Shown piece by piece: positions 1-5,451 of a stretch of 7,407 nt of DNA. The stretch lies in NCBI GenBank assembly GCA_019413955.1, contig DXMX01000080.1:1-7407 (forward strand), read 5' to 3'. The translations under genes and the position numbers were made by a program. Each line of letters opens with the position of its first letter. Within the stretch, counting starts at the first letter, position 1. Below the pieces are notes generated by a model. It had not been told where the DNA came from, made no database searches, and was given only the letters and a program-made list of their open reading frames with translations. This DNA comes from Collinsella sp. Lineage in GTDB: Bacteria > Actinomycetota > Coriobacteriia > Coriobacteriales > Coriobacteriaceae.

Positions 1-2410
1 GTGCAGGTGCAGGCTTGGGCTCAATGACGGTCGCCTGGACCTCTTGGACCTTGGGTGTGGCCGGCTGCGGCTCAGGAGCAGGGGCGGGCTTTGCCTCGGC
101 GGCGGGCTCCGGAGTCGCAGTAGCGGCCTCGGGCGCTTTCTCCACGGCGGGCTCTGCGGCAGCCTCGGGCTCATTCACCGGGAGAGCGGCAACCGCTTCC
201 GGTTTGGCAGCCGCCCCATGTTCAATCTCGTCCTGGATAACTTTTTCGGCCACACGTTCCTTCTCCTGTGCGCGCTGCTGCGCGGCGGCCTCGGCGTTGC
301 GATACGCACGCTCCAGCAGGGCTTCCTGCGAGTTGAAGGGCTTCTCGTCCTCTTTGCGCTTCACGGGAACCCAGGTGCCGTCACTCGTCAGACTGCGTGC
401 CTTCACGTTGTCGCGCAGCTGCATGCCCATGTACTCGTGCACCAGGGCACGGCAGGTGGGGTCGAGCACGGGGAAGGCGATCTCCACGCGGTGCTCGGTG
501 TTGCGCGTCATCATGTCTGCCGAGCTCAGGTAGATCATGTCCGAGTCCACGCCAAAGGCATAGACGCGCGCATGCTCCAGAAAGCGTCCGACGATGGAGC
601 GCACGTGCACGTTCTCGGTCTTGCCGGCAACACCGGGTTTGAGGCACGAGATGCCGCGGATGATCATGTCCACGCGCACGCCGGCACACGATGCCTCGGC
701 AATCTTGTCGATGACCTCGCGGTCGGTAAGCGAGTTGAGCTTAAAGAACACGCGGGCGGGCTCGCCGACAAGGGCGCGCTGAATCTCACGGTCAAGCCCG
801 CGCATGATGAGCGGCTTGAGGCCCACGGGTGCCACGCCCAGGAAGCGGTAGTCGCCGCGCAGGTTGCCCAGCGACAGATTGCGGAAGAACAGGTTGGCGT
901 CCTCGCCGATACCGGGATGCGCGGTCATGAGCATAAAGTCGCTGTAGAGCTTGGCCGTCTTCTCGTTAAAGTTGCCGGTGCCCAAAAGCGTGAGGCGGGT
1001 GAGCGCCATGCCCTCGCGATAGGTGAGCTGGCAGATCTTGGAGTGACACTTAAAGCCTTCGGAGCCATAGATAACGGTGCAGCCTGCTTCTTCCAGACGC
1101 TCGGCCCACTCGATGTTATTCTGCTCGTCAAAGCGAGCACGAAGTTCCATGAGCACCGTGACCTCTTTGCCGTTCTCGGCAGCATCGATCAACGACTCGC
1201 ACAGACGGCTCTGCTTTGCCACGCGGTAGAGCGTGATGCGCAGCGAGATACACTCGGGGTCGTAGGCTGCCTCGTGTACCAGGTCCAGGAACGGATTCAT
1301 GGCCTCGTAAGGGTAAAAGAGCAGCTTGTCGTGCTGCAGGACCTGCTCGCGGATGGAGCGGGTCATATCGATGGTGGGGTTGGGCTGCGGCTTAAACGGC
1401 GTAAAGAGCAGCTCGTTGCGTAGGTGCTCGGGAATCTTGCCCTCAATACCAAAGACGTAGCCAAGGTCAAGGGGGATATCGCAGGTAAAGACCGAGCGGC
1501 GAGAAAGCTCGAGCGCCTTGCGGATGGTCTTGAGCGTTGCCTTCTCGAGCGAGCCCGATACGGCGAGCACCACCGGCTGCAGGCGCAGGCGCTTCTTGAG
1601 GATGCGCTTCATGTGCTGGCGGTAATCCTCTTCCTCCTCGACGCCCTCGCCGTCCGGGTCGATATCGGCATTGCGGGTGACGCGGATCAGCGCGCGATCC
1701 AGCGGCTTATAGGAGCCAAAGCAGCTGTCCAGGCAGGCGAGGATGACGTCCTCGAGCAAGATGTAGGAGTAGGTGCCGGTGGGCGAGGGGATCTCGACCA
1801 CACGGTTCATCGAGGCGGGAATCTCGATAAGGCCCAGCAGGCTCTCCTCGTCGGTGACGCCGTCCAGGCCACAAGCCAGATAGAGTGCGCCGTTGCGCAG
1901 GTTGGGGAAGGGATGGCGCGGGTCAATGACCAACGGCGAGATGACCGGCGACACGTAGGCTTGGAAGTAGCGGGTTACGAAGGTGCGCTCCTCGGGCGTA
2001 AGCGAATCGATGCGGGCGCGGTGAACGCCCAGAGCGTCGAGCTTGTCCTCGATGCTCTTAAAGATGGACTCCCAACGGGTAAGGAGCCCGGGCAGCTCTG
2101 CCATGACAGCATCGACCTGTTCGGAGGCGGTCATATTGCTCTTGTTGTCGACAGGCTGTTTTTTGAGCTCTGCCAGATCGGACAGGCCGCCCACACGCAC
2201 CATAAGGAATTCGTCGAGGTTGGACTCGAAAATCGACACGAACTTTAGACGCTCGAACAGCGGAACGGTTTCGTCGAAGGCTTCGTCAAGCACGCGGTTG
2301 TCAAAGCGCAGCCAGCTAAGCTCTCGGTTTTGCGTGTACGAGAAGTCGCGCGGCGGCTTGCGCAGCTTAGCGGCCTTTTGCTTCTTTTCGATTTTGCTCG
2401 GCATATGCAT
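1..2410 (-). CDS. ppk1: Polyphosphate kinase PPK1 (3' end beyond the window)
   Basis: This enzyme reversibly transfers the gamma-phosphate of ATP to a growing inorganic polyphosphate chain. I read 803 codons on the minus strand without a stop. The N-terminal domain shows NRELSWLRFDNRVLDEA (residues 28-44) and FESNLDEFLMVRV, typical of PPK1. The catalytic half has ITLYR, ELRARFDEQNN, GFKCHSK with His456, LGTGNFNEKTAKLYSDF, and FLEHARVY with His613. His456 and His613 match the E. coli catalytic histidines 435 and 592 with the same offset of 21, so the core looks intact. PPK1 proteins are usually near 700 residues. Here a charged helical stretch (about 690-731) and an Ala/Pro/Glu-rich tail (732 onward) follow and run off the left edge. 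The start is ATG at 2410, with an in-frame ATG at 2404 as alternative; no earlier ATG or GTG exists before an upstream stop. It is divergent from arcA. Confidence 0.96.
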   Translation of the reverse strand, partial: MHMPSKIEKKQKAAKLRKPPRDFSYTQNRELSWLRFDNRVLDEAFDETVPLFERLKFVSIFESNLDEFLMVRVGGLSDLAELKKQPVDNKSNMTASEQVDAVMAELPGLLTRWESIFKSIEDKLDALGVHRARIDSLTPEERTFVTRYFQAYVSPVISPLVIDPRHPFPNLRNGALYLACGLDGVTDEESLLGLIEIPASMNRVVEIPSPTGTYSYILLEDVILACLDSCFGSYKPLDRALIRVTRNADIDPDGEGVEEEEDYRQHMKRILKKRLRLQPVVLAVSGSLEKATLKTIRKALELSRRSVFTCDIPLDLGYVFGIEGKIPEHLRNELLFTPFKPQPNPTIDMTRSIREQVLQHDKLLFYPYEAMNPFLDLVHEAAYDPECISLRITLYRVAKQSRLCESLIDAAENGKEVTVLMELRARFDEQNNIEWAERLEEAGCTVIYGSEGFKCHSKICQLTYREGMALTRLTLLGTGNFNEKTAKLYSDFMLMTAHPGIGEDANLFFRNLSLGNLRGDYRFLGVAPVGLKPLIMRGLDREIQRALVGEPARVFFKLNSLTDREVIDKIAEASCAGVRVDMIIRGISCLKPGVAGKTENVHVRSIVGRFLEHARVYAFGVDSDMIYLSSADMMTRNTEHRVEIAFPVLDPTCRALVHEYMGMQLRDNVKARSLTSDGTWVPVKRKEDEKPFNSQEALLERAYRNAEAAAQQRAQEKERVAEKVIQDEIEHGAAAKPEAVAALPVNEPEAAAEPAVEKAPEAATATPEPAAEAKPAPAPEPQPATPKVQEVQATVIEPKPAPA

Positions 2411-2421
2411 CTGTCCGTTCA

Positions 2422-2436
2422 GTCCCCGCAGGGGAC
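2422..2436 (-). promoter_or_regulatory. Small hairpin just upstream of the ppk1 start
   Basis: Perfect 6-bp inverted repeat GTCCCC / GGGGAC around a 3-nt loop. On the ppk1 strand the downstream arm GGGGAC is the most purine-rich, Shine-Dalgarno-like stretch before the ATG at 2410, with 11 nt between them. Folding would hide it. The alternative is a DNA operator, or chance in GC-rich sequence. Confidence 0.4.
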
Positions 2437-2439
2437 GGT

Positions 2440-2468
2440 AGCCTAACTCTAATTCACTATTGTCTCAA
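2440..2468 (-). promoter_or_regulatory. Weak candidate promoter for ppk1
   Basis: On the minus strand TTGAGA (2468-2463, five of six matches to the -35 consensus) is followed after 17 bp by TAGGCT (2445-2440, three of six matches to the -10 consensus). A start near 2433 would give a leader of roughly 20-25 nt. The -10 match is poor, so this is only the best of several weak candidates. Confidence 0.25.
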
Positions 2469-2600
2469 TTTAGTCGACCGCCGGCACGGACGTATCTCGT
2501 GAACGGTATCTTTACCTACTTCTTACGCTGACAAGCCGAAGCACTAACGTCCGGTGATTTGAGCAAGCGATCTATATCCTCACTCAACTGGTGAGAATGT

Positions 2601-2638
2601 ATGAATAAGAATGATAGCAAGCTGAATATAATCGAATG
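2601..2638 (+). promoter_or_regulatory. Two tandem ARG-box-like sites overlapping a TATAAT
   Basis: ATGAATAAGAATGATAG (2601-2617) matches 14 of 17 positions of the Bacillus AhrC/ArgR box as I recall it (CATGAATAAAAATKCAAK). CTGAATATAATCGAATG (2622-2638) matches about 11 of 17. The two begin 21 bp apart, which is the usual spacing of paired boxes bound by an ArgR hexamer. The second box contains a perfect TATAAT (2627-2632), although no good -35 precedes it. In other bacteria ArgR-type proteins activate arc operons when arginine is present. The sites lie about 320-360 bp before arcA, so looping or an upstream promoter would be needed. AT-rich sequence raises the chance of accidental matches. 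Confidence 0.45.
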
Positions 2639-2661
2639 TAGGTCGAATCGAGGGCAAGCGT

Positions 2662-2673
2662 CATTTATATGCA
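2662..2673 (-). promoter_or_regulatory. Third, weaker ARG-box-like site
   Basis: CATTTATATGCA matches 10 of 12 positions of the reverse complement of the recalled ARG-box core (CATTTTTATTCA). It lies about 24 bp after the tandem pair and directly before the palindrome at 2674. On its own it would be unremarkable; its value is in the cluster. Confidence 0.3.
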
Positions 2674-2686
2674 GAAAACCGTTTTC
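2674..2686. promoter_or_regulatory. Operator-like palindrome GAAAAC-C-GTTTTC
   Basis: A perfect 6-bp inverted repeat around a single central base. The short, near gap-free symmetry fits a dimeric DNA-binding protein better than an RNA hairpin. The regulator is not identified. Confidence 0.4.
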
Positions 2687-2722
2687 ACTATGTAATTTTG
2701 AATCATGGGTAACTTTGAGTGT

Positions 2723-2763
2723 TCAAGCTTGATTTCCTAGAAAAATAACGTTTACCTAGGAAA
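2723..2763. promoter_or_regulatory. Palindrome followed by the TTTCCTAG / CTAGGAAA inverted repeat
   Basis: TCAAGCTTGA (2723-2732) is a perfect 10-bp palindrome. Directly after it TTTCCTAG (2733-2740) is repeated in inverted form as CTAGGAAA (2756-2763) across 15 bp. The same sites can be read as a direct repeat, CCTAG-A/G-AAAA-T, at a spacing of 19 bp. A possible promoter overlaps: TTGAGT (2715-2720), 17 bp, then TAGAAA (2738-2743), each four of six matches. The arrangement suggests an operator on a promoter; the factor is unknown. Confidence 0.4.
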
Positions 2764-2811
2764 ATCTGCTTTACGAAACTGAAGTGCATCATGGGAAATC
2801 ATATGCGATAT

Positions 2812-2839
2812 ACCGTTCATCGTACTTTGCTGACCGTTC
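2812..2839 (+). promoter_or_regulatory. Direct repeat ACCGTTC at 21-bp spacing
   Basis: ACCGTTC occurs at 2812-2818 and 2833-2839, exactly 21 bp or two helical turns apart, on the same face of the DNA. It ends about 33 bp before the candidate -10 at 2873, where an activator would sit. The inverted copy GAACGGT lies at 2501-2507 toward ppk1. Tandem direct repeats are common for response-regulator or activator sites; the protein is not identified. Confidence 0.4.
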
Positions 2840-2868
2840 GGGGGCGAGGTAGCATTACGAATGGAATT

Positions 2869-2878
2869 TGGATATAAC
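2869..2878 (+). promoter_or_regulatory. Candidate arcA -10 element
   Basis: TATAAC (2873-2878) is five of six matches to the -10 consensus, with a TG two bases upstream (2869-2870), close to an extended -10. No good -35 is seen at 16-18 bp, which fits an activator-dependent promoter. A start near 2885 would give a leader of about 75 nt. Confidence 0.4.
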
Positions 2879-2894
2879 TAGAGCTGTCAGCAAG

Positions 2895-2944
2895 CAGCGT
2901 CCCATATGGAGGGGCGCTGATACATTCGGCCAGTAAGGCCCGAA
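2895..2944 (+). promoter_or_regulatory. Structured arcA leader with two stem-loops
   Basis: Stem-loop 1 pairs CAGCGTCCC (2895-2903) with GGGGCGCTG (2911-2919): nine pairs including one G-U, with a 7-nt loop. Stem-loop 2 pairs TTCGGCC (2925-2931) with GGCCCGAA (2937-2944), leaving one bulged C and a 5-nt loop. Both lie between the candidate promoter and the ribosome binding site, and the second ends two bases before the purine run. They may stabilise the mRNA, control translation or be part of an attenuator. I do not recognise a known riboswitch. Confidence 0.5.
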
Positions 2945-2946
2945 AG

Positions 2947-2958
2947 AAAGGTAGGAGG
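2947..2958 (+). promoter_or_regulatory. arcA ribosome binding site (double)
   Basis: AAAGG (2947-2951) and AGGAGG (2953-2958) lie in tandem before the ATG at 2961. The full-consensus AGGAGG is only 2 nt from the start, closer than usual, while AAAGG is 9 nt away and better placed. The protein N-terminus MTKGLHVPSEIGKLRKV agrees with the family, so the start is secure even though the spacing is odd. Confidence 0.7.
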
Positions 2959-2960
2959 CC

Positions 2961-4202
2961 ATGACGAAAGGTCTGCACGTGCCTTCCGAGATCGGCAAGC
3001 TCAGGAAGGTCTGCCTGCACCGTCCCGGCGACGAGCTCCTCAACCTGCCGCCCGACGAGCTCGAGCGACTCCTGTTCGACGACGTCCCGTTCCTGGAGGT
3101 CGCACAGCAGGAGCACGACACCTTCGCCCAGATCCTGAGGGACCAGGGCGTCGAGGTGCTCTACCTCGAGAACCTCGTCGCCGAGGTGTTCGACCAGGTC
3201 CCCGGCGCCCGCGCCGAGTTCACCGACCAGTACATCGCCGAGGCCGGCATCCGCGGCCAGCACATGCCGCAGATCGTCCGCGAGAAGCTGGACTCCATCG
3301 AGGACAACCTCGAGTTCGTCAAGAAGACCATGGCCGGCATGACCAAGGCCGAGATCGACATGCCCCTCACGGCGTCCACGACCCTCGACTCCCTGGTCAA
3401 CTCCGAGTCCGAGTCCGACCTGATCATCGACCCGATGCCCAACCTCTACTTCACCCGCGACCCGTTCGCGGTCGTCGGCGAGGGCGTCAACCTCAACCGC
3501 ATGTACTCGGTCACCCGCAACCGCGAGACCCTGTACGGCAAGTACGTCTTCAAGTACCACCCCGACTACAAGGACGTCTCGCTGTACTTCCGCCGCGACT
3601 GCCAGTTCCACACCGAGGGCGGCGACGTGCTGAACATCAACGAGAAGACCCTCGCCGTCGGCATCTCCCAGCGCACCCAGGCCGCCGCGATCGACATCAT
3701 GGCCCAGAACATCTTCTGGAACTCCGACTCCAAGGTCGAGCGCATCCTGGCCTTCGACATCCCGGTCTCGCGCGCCTTCATGCACCTCGACACGGTCTTC
3801 ACCCAGATCGACGTCGATAAGTTCACGATCCACCCCGCCATCATGGGCACCCTGCGCGTCTACGAGCTGACCGCCGGCAAGAACCCGGGCGACGTGAACA
3901 TCCGCCTGATCGAGGACACCCTCGAGCACGTCCTGGAGGACGCCACCGGCGTCGACCAGGTCAAGCTGATCCCCTGCGGCGGCGGCGACCCGATCGCGGC
4001 CTCCCGCGAGCAGTGGAACGACGGCTCCAACACCCTGTGCGTCGAGCCCGGCAAGATCTGCGTCTACGCCCGCAACACCGTCACCAACGACGTGCTGTAC
4101 AAGGAGGGCCTGGACCTTCTCGTCGTGCCCTCCGCCGAGCTCTCCCGCGGCCGCGGCGGCCCGCGCTGCATGAGCATGCCCTTCTGGCGCGAGGACCTCT
4201 AA
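2961..4202 (+). CDS. arcA: Arginine deiminase
   Basis: Hydrolyses L-arginine to L-citrulline and ammonia, the first step of the cytoplasmic ADI pathway. The 413-residue length is normal. The guanidino-modifying enzyme signatures are all present: FTRDPF with Asp167, HTEGGDVL with Glu219, MHLDTVFT with His275 and Asp277, and GGPRCMSMPFWREDL at the C-terminus with nucleophile Cys403. These correspond to the catalytic Asp166, Glu224, His278, Asp280 and Cys406 of the Pseudomonas enzyme, so it should be active. It is the first gene of the operon, 105 bp before arcB. Codon use is extreme: by my count 405 of 413 codons end in G or C, and six of the eight exceptions fall in about the first 55 codons. 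arcB and arcD use GCT, GTT and CGT freely. Different ancestry or stronger selection could explain this. Confidence 0.98.
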   Translation: MTKGLHVPSEIGKLRKVCLHRPGDELLNLPPDELERLLFDDVPFLEVAQQEHDTFAQILRDQGVEVLYLENLVAEVFDQVPGARAEFTDQYIAEAGIRGQHMPQIVREKLDSIEDNLEFVKKTMAGMTKAEIDMPLTASTTLDSLVNSESESDLIIDPMPNLYFTRDPFAVVGEGVNLNRMYSVTRNRETLYGKYVFKYHPDYKDVSLYFRRDCQFHTEGGDVLNINEKTLAVGISQRTQAAAIDIMAQNIFWNSDSKVERILAFDIPVSRAFMHLDTVFTQIDVDKFTIHPAIMGTLRVYELTAGKNPGDVNIRLIEDTLEHVLEDATGVDQVKLIPCGGGDPIAASREQWNDGSNTLCVEPGKICVYARNTVTNDVLYKEGLDLLVVPSAELSRGRGGPRCMSMPFWREDL

Positions 4203-4214
4203 GTCTTTCCGTTT

Positions 4215-4262
4215 CCGGTGCGGTCCCCCTACAACCGCACCGGCTTCGCCCGTTAAACGGGC
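4215..4262 (+). promoter_or_regulatory. Two tandem hairpins between arcA and arcB
   Basis: CCGGTGCGGT (4215-4224) pairs perfectly with ACCGCACCGG (4234-4243) across a 9-nt loop. GCCCGTT (4248-4254) is then followed by its complement AACGGGC (4256-4262). Neither is followed by a T run, so they do not look like ordinary intrinsic terminators. A role in mRNA processing, 3'-end protection of an arcA transcript, or partial termination that sets the arcA:arcB ratio is plausible. This is inference. Confidence 0.6.
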
Positions 4263-4293
4263 AACACTAATACTTACGTAATTCATTTCTTCG

Positions 4294-4299
4294 AAAGGA
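4294..4299 (+). promoter_or_regulatory. arcB ribosome binding site
   Basis: AAAGGA lies 8 nt before the ATG at 4308, a normal spacing. The region just before it (4263-4293) is AT-rich and includes the palindrome TTACGTAA (4274-4281). An internal promoter there cannot be excluded, but no -35/-10 pair stands out. Confidence 0.7.
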
Positions 4300-4307
4300 A
4301 TCAAACC

Positions 4308-5303
4308 ATGGGTGTTAACCTCTCCGGCCGTAGCTTCCTCAAGCTTCTCGACCTCACCACCGAGGAGATCGAGTACCTGCTCAAGCTCTCCAAGAACTTC
4401 AAGGATATGAAGCGCGCTGGCGTTCCGCACCGCTATCTCGAGGGCAAGAACATCGTTCTGCTCTTCCAGAAGACCTCCACTCGTACCCGCTGCGCCTTCG
4501 AGGTCGGCGGCATGGACCTGGGCATGGGCGTGACCTATCTCGATCCCGGTTCGTCGCAGATGGGCAAGAAGGAGTCCATCGAGGACACCGCCCGCGTTCT
4601 CGGCCGCATGTATGACGGCATCGAGTTCCGTGGCTTTGCCCAGGACGACGTCGAGGAGCTCGCTGCTAAGTCCGGCGTGCCCGTGTGGAACGGCCTGACC
4701 ACCGAGTGGCACCCCACCCAGATGCTCGCCGACATCCTGACCGTCCAGGAGAACTTCAACTACGACATCAAGGGCAAGACCCTCGTCTTCATGGGCGACT
4801 GCAAGAACAACGTTGCTCGCTCCCTCATGGTCGTCTGCTCCAAGCTCGGCATGAACTTCGTGGCCTGCGGCCCCGAGGAGTGCATGCCCGCTGACGACGT
4901 CATCGAGGCCTGCAAGCCCATCGCCGAGGCCAACGGCTGCACCATCAAGCTGACCACCGACGTCAAGGACGGCGTCACCGGTGCCGACGTTATCTACACC
5001 GACGTGTGGGTCTCCATGGGCGAGCCCGATGAGGTCTGGGCCGAGCGCATCGCTCAGCTTACCCCGTATCGTGTTACCTCCGAGGTCATGGCTATGGCCA
5101 ACCCGGGTGCCATCTTCCTGCACTGCCTGCCCAGCTTCCACGACACCAACACCACGATTGGCGCCGAGAAGTGCGAGCAGTTCGGCATCACCGAGCAGGA
5201 GGTCACCGACGAGGTCTTCGAGAGCCCCGCTTCCAAGGTCTTCGACGAGGCCGAGAACCGCATGCACACCATCAAGGCTGTCATGTACGCCACGCTCAAG
5301 TAA
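4308..5303 (+). CDS. arcB: Ornithine carbamoyltransferase, catabolic type by context
   Basis: Interconverts citrulline plus phosphate and ornithine plus carbamoyl phosphate. Placed between arcA and a YfcC-type transporter it most likely works in the catabolic, phosphorolytic direction. The 331 residues carry the family signatures: the carbamoyl phosphate loop STRTRC (57-62), FRGF with Arg108, HPTQ (135-138), DVWVSMG (232-238) with Asp232 and the ornithine-binding SMG, HCLP (272-275), and ENRMHTIKA with Arg318. SMG with the HCLP context distinguishes it from aspartate carbamoyltransferase. The start ATG has AAAGGA at 8 nt. It follows arcA by 105 bp of hairpin-rich sequence and precedes the transporter by 148 bp. 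Sequence alone cannot separate ArcB from anabolic ArgF; the same enzyme may serve both roles if the genome has no other copy. Confidence 0.96.
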   Translation: MGVNLSGRSFLKLLDLTTEEIEYLLKLSKNFKDMKRAGVPHRYLEGKNIVLLFQKTSTRTRCAFEVGGMDLGMGVTYLDPGSSQMGKKESIEDTARVLGRMYDGIEFRGFAQDDVEELAAKSGVPVWNGLTTEWHPTQMLADILTVQENFNYDIKGKTLVFMGDCKNNVARSLMVVCSKLGMNFVACGPEECMPADDVIEACKPIAEANGCTIKLTTDVKDGVTGADVIYTDVWVSMGEPDEVWAERIAQLTPYRVTSEVMAMANPGAIFLHCLPSFHDTNTTIGAEKCEQFGITEQEVTDEVFESPASKVFDEAENRMHTIKAVMYATLK

Positions 5304-5318
5304 GAGCATCTAGCATCT

Positions 5319-5350
5319 CGCTCGGGGTGTATTGTTGAACACCCCGAGCG
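5319..5350 (+). promoter_or_regulatory. Perfect 12-bp hairpin between arcB and arcD
   Basis: CGCTCGGGGTGT (5319-5330) pairs without mismatch with ACACCCCGAGCG (5339-5350) over an 8-nt loop, 16 nt after the arcB stop. The sequence that follows is GCTGTGTCTGG, not a proper T run, so full termination is doubtful. It may cause partial termination, pausing or RNA processing that lowers arcD relative to arcAB. The rest of the gap, 5351-5430, shows nothing else clear. Confidence 0.65.
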
Positions 5351-5433
5351 GCTGTGTCTGGTAAATATCTCGCGTCGGGCGGTGGGCACGGCACGGAAGA
5401 TCCGCTTCGCACGAGAAAGTTAAATGATTTATG

Positions 5434-5442
5434 AAGGGGGGG
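5434..5442 (+). promoter_or_regulatory. G-rich ribosome binding site that sets the arcD start
   Basis: AAGGGGGGG lies 9 nt before the ATG at 5452. It overlaps the codons after an in-frame ATG at 5431 and touches another at 5443, neither of which has a well-spaced Shine-Dalgarno of its own. This favours 5452 as the true start. Confidence 0.65.
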
Positions 5443-5451
5443 ATGAGAACT

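Larger units (their letters stand above)
2411..2960. other. Divergent ppk1/arcA intergenic region
   Basis: This 550-bp gap has no gene I can support. Its middle part, about 2570-2880, is visibly AT-rich compared with the flanking genes. It contains ARG-box-like sites, palindromes at 2674-2686 and 2723-2732, an inverted repeat at 2733-2763, a 7-mer direct repeat at 2812-2839, and a structured arcA leader; these have their own entries. The octamer ATCATGGG also occurs twice (2702-2709 and 2788-2795). A distant inverted repeat CGGACGT / ACGTCCG lies at 2487-2493 and 2547-2553. The density of short symmetric elements suggests a heavily regulated divergent promoter region. Confidence 0.7.

Noticed and set aside
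44..2248. Two long plus-strand open frames (44-1423 and 1424-2248) opposite ppk1
   Set aside because: They lie antisense to a full-length PPK1 with all catalytic motifs. Their proteins are rich in H, G, L, A and V, as expected for antisense of GC-rich genes, and match no family I know.
2601..2732. A 43-codon AT-rich plus-strand open frame with a weak GGTGAG upstream
   Set aside because: It overlaps the ARG-box-like sites and palindromes, has no recognisable protein features, and the ribosome binding site match is poor. Regulatory DNA explains the stretch better.
2861..2920. Tiny leader-peptide frames MEFGYN (2861) and MEGR (2906) before arcA
   Set aside because: The first overlaps the candidate -10 and would not be transcribed from it. 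The second lies inside a stem-loop, has only one arginine codon and no ribosome binding site, so an attenuation leader peptide is not supported.
2817..5309. An 830-codon minus-strand open frame opposite arcA and arcB
   Set aside because: It covers two well-supported genes and the gap between them. Its composition (V, D, G, L, A, H) is the usual shadow of G/C-ending codons, and the extreme GC3 of arcA removes antisense stops.
5431..5451. Upstream in-frame starts for arcD at 5431 and 5443
   Set aside because: The G-rich Shine-Dalgarno at 5434-5442 lies downstream of the first and abuts the second, while it is well placed for the ATG at 5452.
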